Below, in pieces: positions 1 to 5,139 of a stretch of 5,139 nucleotides of DNA (position 1 is its first letter; the number at the start of each line of letters is the position of its first letter). Source of the DNA: Saprospiraceae bacterium (lineage in GTDB: Bacteria; Bacteroidota; Bacteroidia; Chitinophagales; Saprospiraceae); NCBI GenBank assembly GCA_013042795.1, contig JABDPK010000250.1, forward strand, positions 1-5,139, in the 5' to 3' direction. Below the pieces are notes generated by a model, which saw only the letters and a list, made by a program, of their open reading frames with translations, was not told the origin of the DNA and ran no database searches. Made by a program: the position numbers and the translations under genes.

Positions 1-1044
1 TTCATCTGGTTCGCCTGTTGGAATCAACGACCTTTTGCCGTTTTCATCATATTCTGCCCTGACTTTTCCGAAAATGACCCCTTTCAGCTTACCATCTTTT
101 ATGACAAATTCTTTGGGAGGCATATTATTCAGTATAGGTATATTCTCTCTCTGGGCATCTTCAATTTCCCAAGGAGAAGCTTTCATTTCCTTAAAAGGCG
201 ATCTTACAACAACCTTGACCTCTTCACCGCCAAGTCTCCTGGAAGTTCTGCAACAATCCATTGCGGTATTTCCACCTCCAAGAACAATGACTTTCTTCCC
301 GATTGAAGTGGTGTGTCCAAAAGCTACGCTCTCCAGCCATTCAATCCCGATATGGACTTGTCCATCTGCTTTTTGCCTTCCTTCCAATTTTGAAAGGTCA
401 CGGCCTTTTGGGGCACCTGTGCCTATAAAAACAGCATCGTACTTCTTGTCGAGGATGTCTTTCAAACTGGAAACATATTGATTAAAATGAGTATGAATAC
501 CCATGTCAATTATATAATTCACTTCTTCGTCCAATACAGATTCAGGTAGCCTGAATGACGGTATTTGGGTACGCATCATGCCCCCACCTTTATGCCATTC
601 ATCATACAGATGAATTTCATAACCTAGTGGTGCAAGATCTCTTGCGACAGTAAGAGATGCCGGACCTCCACCAATAAGTGCGATTCTTTTTCCGTTGGGC
701 TTGAACGGTTTTTGAGGCATTCTATCCTTAACAGATCCTTTGTTATCAGCAGCAACCCTTTTTAATCTGCAAATTGCTACAGGTTCTTCTTCCACACGTC
801 CCCGCCTGCATGCTGGTTCACATGGTCTGTCGCATGTTCTTCCCAATATACCAGGGAACACATTTGACTCCCAATTGATCATATAAGCATCATCATATTT
901 GCCGGCTGCTATGAGTCTGATATATTCAGGAACAGGTGTATGTGCGGGACAAGCGTATTGACAATCAACAACTTTGTGGAAATATTCGGGATCACTAATA
1001 TTTGTTGGCTTCAATGTTCCGAAGTTTAGATTTAAGGTTACCAA
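1..1044 (-). CDS. FAD/NAD(P)-dependent oxidoreductase, glutamate synthase small-subunit (GltD)-like; 5' part only
   Basis: Read from the complement, 348 codons are open to the window edge; the C-terminus is missing. Domain order fits the GltD / dihydropyrimidine dehydrogenase N-terminal superfamily. An alpha-helical Fe-S domain lies at about residues 25-105, with Cys28 and Cys32 in CQYACP, Cys71/75/79 in TCDRPCEPAC, and Cys92. The FAD-binding Rossmann motif IALIGGGPASLTVARDL is at 121-137. GGGMMRTQIPSFRLPESV (153-170) and AVFIGTGAPKGRDL (204-217) follow, then the inserted NAD(P)H-binding motif VIVLGGGNTAMDCCR (252-266) and RSPFKEMKAS (281-290). Such proteins pass electrons between NAD(P)H, flavin and Fe-S clusters in the cytoplasm; the partner and reaction here are unknown, so 'glutamate synthase' should not be assumed. 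Start: an in-frame stop lies at 1065-1063 and the first in-frame ATG is at 882-880, which would delete Cys28/Cys32. TTG at 1044-1042 (MVTLNLNFGTLKPTN...) is preferred; TTG at 1014-1012 is the alternative. No Shine-Dalgarno sequence is visible. The family is secure; the exact start and physiological role are not. Confidence 0.9.
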   Translation of the reverse strand, partial: MVTLNLNFGTLKPTNISDPEYFHKVVDCQYACPAHTPVPEYIRLIAAGKYDDAYMINWESNVFPGILGRTCDRPCEPACRRGRVEEEPVAICRLKRVAADNKGSVKDRMPQKPFKPNGKRIALIGGGPASLTVARDLAPLGYEIHLYDEWHKGGGMMRTQIPSFRLPESVLDEEVNYIIDMGIHTHFNQYVSSLKDILDKKYDAVFIGTGAPKGRDLSKLEGRQKADGQVHIGIEWLESVAFGHTTSIGKKVIVLGGGNTAMDCCRTSRRLGGEEVKVVVRSPFKEMKASPWEIEDAQRENIPILNNMPPKEFVIKDGKLKGVIFGKVRAEYDENGKRSLIPTGEPDE

Positions 1045-1191
1045 ATTAAAATAATTTGTAGTTTAAAAACCACTTAATCCGGGAAATATTAATAATGTTT
1101 TCATACGAAATCAATAATTTTTAAATGAGCACGTTAAATATTTCGAGAATTACTTATCAATTCTTATGTTAGAACTATGACACCCCTTGAG

Positions 1192-1222
1192 TTTGCTGCT
1201 TACTTTATATGATTTATCTTTA
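1192..1222 (+). promoter_or_regulatory. Candidate Bacteroidota-type promoter for the porP/sprF-like operon
   Basis: TTTG at 1192-1195 is followed after 19 nt by TATCTTTA at 1215-1222. The Bacteroidota housekeeping promoter is TTTG (or TTG) about 19 nt before TAnnTTTG, so the -33 element and spacing match and only the last base of the -7 box differs. Transcription would start near 1229, giving a 5' leader of about 110 nt before the ATG at 1339. This is motif matching in AT-rich DNA, where chance hits are common. Confidence 0.4.
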
Positions 1223-1283
1223 TTAAATAATTAGTCATGCAGCGGATGGAAAATCCCGTGCGTTTCAGTATGGATCACATCAA

Positions 1284-1313
1284 TTGCAGTTTTAGCGTTA
1301 CTCATTGAGTTTG
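1284..1313 (+). promoter_or_regulatory. Alternative, weaker promoter candidate close to the porP/sprF-like start
   Basis: TTG at 1284-1286 is followed after 19 nt by TGAGTTTG at 1306-1313. The TTTG half of the -7 box is perfect, but the important A at its second position is G. Transcription would start near 1320, leaving a short leader of about 20 nt. It is better placed than the 1192-1222 candidate but has the poorer -7 box; both could be used or neither. Confidence 0.22.
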
Positions 1314-1338
1314 ATTTATTAAAAAACAATCATTCGTT

Positions 1339-2340
1339 ATGCTAAGAAAATATAATCTCTTAGTGATTTTGTCATTGCTTGCGTTAATTGATCTATCCGG
1401 TCAGGATCTACACTATTCTCAGTTTTTCAATTCACCACTCAATTTTAACCCTGGCTTAACGGGTGTATTTAACGGTGATCAGAGGTATCAACTGAATTAT
1501 CGAAGACAATGGCAAAATGTTCCTGTTGATTATATCAGTGCGGACATAGCTGCGGATTTTAAGATTCGTTCCCGAAATTCTGACAATTTTGTTGGTGTTG
1601 GAGGATTGATCAATTATGATAAAGCCGGTGACCTGAATCTCAAGTTGACTGAATTCAATGGAATGGCTTCCTATAGTCTGGTCCTGGATCAAAATAATAT
1701 AATCACACCGGGTGTATCGGTGTCTTTCCTGCAACGCAGTTTTGACCAGGAAGGCGCAAGGACTGGAAGTCAATGGGATGGATTGGCATATAATCCAACA
1801 TTTCCGGCGGAATTTATCGGTGAGGAATCCATATCTTATTTAGATTTTGGAGCAGGTGTTAATTACAGGTACCAGGCTTCAACCCGAACATACCTGGATA
1901 TCGGAGTTGCCATACATCATATAAACGGGCCGAAAGACAAATTTAGTCCAAATGGTGTGTATGATTCCAAAAGACCTCAACTGATTTCTGCAGGAGTAAT
2001 GACCAACTTCCGGATTTCAAAAGATCTGGATATTCTCATCAATGGATTATATGCAAAACAGGATGCATATAATGAAATTGTTGCCAATGTCCAGGCTAAG
2101 GTTTATTTGTCCAAAGTAAAAGACAAAGCACTTTATCTCGGAATCGGTTACAGGGATGGAGATGCATGGTATCCAATGATAGCATTTGATTATGGCCAGG
2201 TTTATGGTGCATTTTCATATGACATGAATATTTCAGATTTCGATATTGCAACTGATGGAAGAGGAGGTCCTGAAATAAGCCTTCGATATATTTTTTCAAA
2301 GATTCCTGATGGACCTTACCGTCCATGTCCTATTTATTAG
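1339..2340 (+). CDS. PorP/SprF-family type IX secretion system outer-membrane protein
   Basis: The 333-residue product begins with a signal peptide (MLRKYNLLVILSLLALIDLSG, cleavage likely just before QDLHYSQ). The family hallmark QDLHYSQFFNSPLNFNPGLTG follows at 22-42, then YRRQW at 54-58. The rest alternates short amphipathic strands and turns rich in Gly, Tyr and Asn, as in a beta-barrel. The C-terminal part (FSYDMNISD at 292-300, GGPEISLRYIF at 309-319, then a terminal RPCPIY) is also typical. Length is normal for the family, about 300-350 residues. PorP/SprF proteins sit in the outer membrane; PorP associates with the PorK/PorN ring, and SprF-like paralogues are needed for particular T9SS cargo proteins. 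Here the gene heads a tight plus-strand array with an OmpA-type gene and a surface-protein gene, which favours a cargo-specific, SprF-like role over the core PorP; sequence alone cannot decide this. ATG at 1339 directly precedes the signal peptide; no strong ribosome binding site is visible, as usual in this phylum. Confidence 0.93.
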   Translation: MLRKYNLLVILSLLALIDLSGQDLHYSQFFNSPLNFNPGLTGVFNGDQRYQLNYRRQWQNVPVDYISADIAADFKIRSRNSDNFVGVGGLINYDKAGDLNLKLTEFNGMASYSLVLDQNNIITPGVSVSFLQRSFDQEGARTGSQWDGLAYNPTFPAEFIGEESISYLDFGAGVNYRYQASTRTYLDIGVAIHHINGPKDKFSPNGVYDSKRPQLISAGVMTNFRISKDLDILINGLYAKQDAYNEIVANVQAKVYLSKVKDKALYLGIGYRDGDAWYPMIAFDYGQVYGAFSYDMNISDFDIATDGRGGPEISLRYIFSKIPDGPYRPCPIY

Positions 2341-2367
2341 ACAAATATTGTTGACTGAATTTGAAAG

Positions 2368-4797
2368 ATGAACCATAGATATTTCATAATAATCCTTTTA
2401 AGCTTCGTTTATACCTTGCCAGGTATAGCTCAGTATTCTTACAAGCAACATATAAAGTATGCAGATAAATCATACGAGCAAGGAAACTATGTTGAAGCAA
2501 TGATTCATTATGATAAAGCTTACCAGATTGGAGAATACCTTGATGAAGAAAGTATCTTCAGATATGGCGAATCAGCATTGAATACTTTTTCACTTGGAGT
2601 TGCACAGACACAATTCGAAAATTATCTGGATATAGATAGTACAGTATATTCCCACCTGGCTTCATATAATCTTGCACGGATCAGTCATTTACAAGGTAAT
2701 TATGCAGAAGCAATTTTGAATTATAATATTTATCTCTCAGAGTATGAAGATGCTGAACCAGACATTACCAGGGATGTTTATTTTCTAACAAGGCAAGCCG
2801 ATTGGGCTTTAAAGGCTGATTCGGAAGATGAGATAGACACCATCTATCCCTCAAGTGGTATGATCAATACGCCGTATTCAGAAAATGCGCCATTTGTAAT
2901 GGATGATAGTATTTATTATTCTTCGTTGCGTTTTTCGATCCCTTCAGACAAACTGAGAAGATACAGATCAAGATTATTCAAGAATGAAAAACAAATAACA
3001 ATAGAGGGAGCCCGTGAAGAAAACCTGTTGTCAAACCTGAGTATATCAGATGATGGAAGTTTTACCATATTCAGTATTTGTGATTACGATGAGACATATA
3101 ATATTCGATGTGCACTTTACTATGGAGCTCTTGACAGCATTGGCAATATTAATGGTATAAAAAAACTGCCGGAGATCATCAATGTCGATAGTACAAACAC
3201 ATCTCAACCAAATATCCGTTTTAATGACCCCGACTACACCTTGTTCTTTTCAAGTGACAGGTCTGGTGGAAAAGGCCAAAGAGATATATGGAAATCCACT
3301 TTCACGAAAGAGCTGGAATTTACTGAGCCTGAAAACATTTCATATATCAATACTGAAAAAGATGAAGTGTCCCCGTTTTTTCATGAAAATAGTGAACAAC
3401 TATATTTTAGTTCAAATGGTCATAACGGCTTTGGAGGATATGATATCTACAAGATCAGGTATACTGAAACCGATTCATCATCGATCAGGAACCTCGGAAA
3501 TAAAATCAATTCACCTTTAAATGATGTTGATCCATTTGTCAATACGAGCTCTTCAGAAATTTACCTCGCGTCTAACCGACCTGGGTCGAAGTATCTTGAA
3601 GACAGCTATCAAACCTGCTGTTTTGATATATTCAAAGCCGAGATTAAGGATTGCGAAATTGATCTTATTGCAGAGTTTTATGATTCTTTTGATGATACTG
3701 AATTGGCTGAAGTAAGTGTTCAGATTCTTGATAAGACCAATGATGAAATTGTCTTCAATGAATTGGTCATGGGTCCTGAAATGGAGATTCAACTAGACTG
3801 TGATAAAGAATATGAATTGATTGCTTTAAAGCGAGGGTACCAGGACCTGAACTATCCACTTGAGGATTTAAAACCTATTTACGGGCAGGTGAATGAAGTG
3901 AAAAGAAAAATCTTTATGGACCCATCTGATTATAACCTGTCTGTTGAAGTATTTGATGAGGAAGAAACTGATCTGGCTTTGACAAATACTGAATTGACAC
4001 TAATAAATTTAGACACAGGTGAGGAAAAGAAACTTTCAAATGGCGAATCAAATCTTTACAATTTTGAAATTTTACCAAAAACCAAATACCGGATCATTGC
4101 CAACAAAAGAGCTTATGATCAGAAAATAATTGATTTTAACTCAGGTGTTGGTGAACCAGATGTTGAAAAAACAATCTTCTTAAAGAAGACAGAAATTGTT
4201 CAGGTTACAAAGGTCTCCCTGAAAAATGCAATACCGGTACAGCTATACTTCGATAATGATGAACCAGATCCGAAAACAAGGGGTACATATTCATCTCAGA
4301 ACTATACACAGACCTTTTATCGCTATTATGACAGGAAGGAAAAATTCAAGCAGGTGTATAGCAGCCGGTTTTCAAGGAATGATAAAGATGGTGCAGTATA
4401 TCAGATTGAAGAACTTTTTGAAGATCAAATAAAGGCTGGATTTGAGAAGTATGAAAAATTCAAGAATCAACTTCTTGTCGTTCTTGAAGCAGGTCAGAAA
4501 GTTAATATCTACCTGAGAGGATACGCTAGTCCTGTTCATGAAGATGACTATAATATTGCTTTGGGAAAAAGAAGGGTAGATAGTATAAGGAAGGAATTTG
4601 ACGAATGGCGTGATGGCGTTTTTCTGCCGTATCTTAATTCTGGTCAACTTATCGTGACGGAAAGGTCATTTGGAGAAGAGACGGCACCGCCGGGTATTAG
4701 TGATGATCCTGGCAATCCCAATAAATCAATTTTTAGTCCGGAAGCCTCAATAGAGCGACGTGTGGAAATCGATGAAATAAACTTTAATGAAAACTAA
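2368..4797 (+). CDS. TPR-PD40-OmpA periplasmic protein, T9SS-associated (PorE-like architecture)
   Basis: This 809-residue protein starts with a cleavable signal peptide (1-22, MNHRYFIIILLSFVYTLPGIAQ). It has no lipobox cysteine. TPR-like helices follow at about 25-150 (YADKSYEQGNYVEAMIHYDKA; ASYNLARISHLQGNYAEAILNY). A PD40/WD40-like propeller spans about 165-430, with blades containing TLFFSSDRSGGKGQRDIW (291-308), QLYFSSNGHNGFGGYDIYK (344-362) and EIYLASNRPGS (397-407). Two carboxypeptidase-regulatory/CNA-B-like beta domains lie at about 430-516 and 522-606. The C-terminal OmpA-like domain runs from VQLYFDNDEPDP (624-635) through IYLRGYASP (714-722) and YNIALGKRRVDSI (728-740) to ERRVEI (796-801). 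It carries a long insertion at about 636-705. PorE and related TPR-PD40-OmpA proteins tie T9SS outer-membrane components to peptidoglycan; the same periplasmic role is inferred here. The 27-nt gap to the upstream porP/sprF-like gene, with no terminator, implies co-transcription. All six cysteines (238, 248, 417, 418, 429, 478) lie in the central periplasmic part. Confidence 0.9.
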   Translation: MNHRYFIIILLSFVYTLPGIAQYSYKQHIKYADKSYEQGNYVEAMIHYDKAYQIGEYLDEESIFRYGESALNTFSLGVAQTQFENYLDIDSTVYSHLASYNLARISHLQGNYAEAILNYNIYLSEYEDAEPDITRDVYFLTRQADWALKADSEDEIDTIYPSSGMINTPYSENAPFVMDDSIYYSSLRFSIPSDKLRRYRSRLFKNEKQITIEGAREENLLSNLSISDDGSFTIFSICDYDETYNIRCALYYGALDSIGNINGIKKLPEIINVDSTNTSQPNIRFNDPDYTLFFSSDRSGGKGQRDIWKSTFTKELEFTEPENISYINTEKDEVSPFFHENSEQLYFSSNGHNGFGGYDIYKIRYTETDSSSIRNLGNKINSPLNDVDPFVNTSSSEIYLASNRPGSKYLEDSYQTCCFDIFKAEIKDCEIDLIAEFYDSFDDTELAEVSVQILDKTNDEIVFNELVMGPEMEIQLDCDKEYELIALKRGYQDLNYPLEDLKPIYGQVNEVKRKIFMDPSDYNLSVEVFDEEETDLALTNTELTLINLDTGEEKKLSNGESNLYNFEILPKTKYRIIANKRAYDQKIIDFNSGVGEPDVEKTIFLKKTEIVQVTKVSLKNAIPVQLYFDNDEPDPKTRGTYSSQNYTQTFYRYYDRKEKFKQVYSSRFSRNDKDGAVYQIEELFEDQIKAGFEKYEKFKNQLLVVLEAGQKVNIYLRGYASPVHEDDYNIALGKRRVDSIRKEFDEWRDGVFLPYLNSGQLIVTERSFGEETAPPGISDDPGNPNKSIFSPEASIERRVEIDEINFNEN

Positions 4798-4808
4798 AAT
4801 TGAAACGA

Positions 4809-5139
4809 ATGAAACTTAGGCATATAAGGCTTGTTTTGATTTTTGCATTCTGTTCCATTGCGATGGTTCAGTCATTATATTCGACACACGTGGTTGGGGG
4901 TAATCTTACATACAGGTGTCTGGGTAACAGCAGGTATGAAGTATCACTTGATTTCAGGAGGGATTGCTTTAATGGTGCAACAGATGCCCAGTTCGATGAC
5001 CCTGCCGCCATCGGAATATTTGATGAGAATGGCTTTCTGGTTGAAATATTGGGACAAGGAGGCATGATCCTGATACCTCTGTCGGTCAATGACACACTGA
5101 ATGAAACAGTTTCCAGTGAATGTAATGTCATTGGAGGCG
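4809..5139 (+). CDS. N-terminus of a large secreted surface protein, probable T9SS cargo (partial)
   Basis: The reading frame from ATG 4809 stays open for 110 codons and leaves the window at 5139. Residues 1-25 form a signal peptide (MKLRHIRLVLIFAFCSIAMV, cleavage around SLYS/T). The mature start THVVGGNLTYRCLGN (26-40), then LDFRRDCFNG (47-56), FDDPAAIGIFDENG (62-75) and SSECNVIGG (102-110), resembles the conserved N-terminal domain of very large Bacteroidota proteins annotated as 'gliding motility-associated C-terminal domain' or PKD proteins. In those, a [HT].VGG..TY.CLG motif precedes an RDC motif. Cys37, Cys53 and Cys105 probably form disulfides outside the cell. The gene starts 11 nt after the OmpA-type gene. 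It is therefore likely exported by the T9SS with help from the porP/sprF-like product and displayed on the surface. Whether it ends in a T9SS sorting domain cannot be seen. An in-frame TTG at 4800 is a less likely alternative start. Confidence 0.82.
   Translation, partial: MKLRHIRLVLIFAFCSIAMVQSLYSTHVVGGNLTYRCLGNSRYEVSLDFRRDCFNGATDAQFDDPAAIGIFDENGFLVEILGQGGMILIPLSVNDTLNETVSSECNVIGG

Larger units (their letters stand above)
1045..1338. other. Divergent intergenic region
   Basis: This AT-rich 294-nt gap separates the start of the leftward oxidoreductase gene from the rightward porP/sprF-like gene, so it should carry promoters for both. For the rightward genes, two -33/-7-like pairs are visible and listed separately. 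For the leftward gene I found no good TAnnTTTG box. No tRNA, strong hairpin, riboswitch-like fold or convincing ORF is visible. The 9-mer TTGAGTTTG occurs twice (1187-1195 and 1305-1313). Confidence 0.6.

Noticed and set aside
35..481. Plus-strand open frame of 148 codons
   Set aside because: It lies wholly antisense to the oxidoreductase, whose FAD and NAD(P) motifs are unmistakable on the minus strand. The plus-strand translation is low-complexity (Ser, Pro, Phe and Thr) without motifs.
1210..1237. Inverted ATTTA/TAAAT repeat, possible hairpin
   Set aside because: Only five A-T pairs around a seven-base loop and no T-run; too weak for a terminator or operator call. It overlaps a promoter candidate simply because the region is AT-rich.
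1237..1308. Short 23-codon ORF (MQRMENPVRFSMDHINCSFS...) in the leader, possibly an upstream peptide
   Set aside because: It has no ribosome binding site, no recognisable sequence and no hairpin suggesting attenuation. An ORF of this length is expected by chance.
1456..1773. Minus-strand frames inside the porP/sprF-like and OmpA-type genes (for example 1456-1773, 3553-3792, 4372-4647)
   Set aside because: Antisense shadows without domain motifs; the plus-strand proteins across the same bases show complete family features.
2341..2367. Possible terminator between the porP/sprF-like and OmpA-type genes
   Set aside because: The 27 nt contain no GC-rich inverted repeat or T-run, so read-through is more likely.
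4843..5067. Plus-strand open frame of 74 codons (MHSVPLRWFSHYIRH...)
   Set aside because: It is a shifted frame within the surface-protein gene. The frame from 4809 has the signal peptide and conserved motifs, and fits the gene spacing.

Overview
The window looks like chromosomal DNA of a Bacteroidota (Bacteroidetes) bacterium. The reasons are a PorP/SprF-family outer-membrane protein of the type IX secretion system (T9SS), followed by a TPR / PD40 / OmpA protein of the kind found in that phylum. The DNA is AT-rich, Shine-Dalgarno sequences are absent or weak, and the intergenic region holds TTTG / TAnnTTTG-like promoter elements. The start of a large surface protein at the right edge resembles proteins I associate with Saprospiria-like lineages, but a placement below phylum is a guess.

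Layout. Positions 1-1044 (minus strand) hold the N-terminal 348 codons of an FAD/NAD(P)-dependent oxidoreductase of the glutamate-synthase small-subunit (GltD) superfamily; its 3' end lies beyond position 1. Its conserved N-terminus can only be included with a non-ATG start, and TTG at 1044-1042 is the best choice. Positions 1045-1338 form a divergent intergenic region with two promoter-like motif pairs facing right. Three plus-strand genes follow in a tight array: a porP/sprF-type gene (1339-2340), a TPR-PD40-OmpA gene (2368-4797, 27-nt gap), and the 5' end of a secreted surface-protein gene (from 4809, 11-nt gap, running off the window). No terminator-like hairpin is visible in either gap, so the three are probably one transcript.

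How the genes fit together. In Flavobacterium, SprF-like outer-membrane proteins are needed for secretion or attachment of T9SS substrates that carry the 'type B' (gliding-motility-associated) C-terminal domain. TPR/PD40/OmpA proteins such as PorE connect the T9SS to the periplasm and cell wall. The trio therefore reads as an export-and-anchoring module for one large surface protein: a dedicated outer-membrane barrel, a periplasmic partner, and the cargo. The redox gene on the other strand appears unrelated.

I see no RNA gene, mobile element, CRISPR array or tandem repeat. The points most worth a second look are the unusual OmpA-like domain (a long insertion, and Ser in place of the peptidoglycan-binding Asp), the reduced cysteine set of the oxidoreductase, and the inferred cargo gene whose C-terminus lies outside the window.
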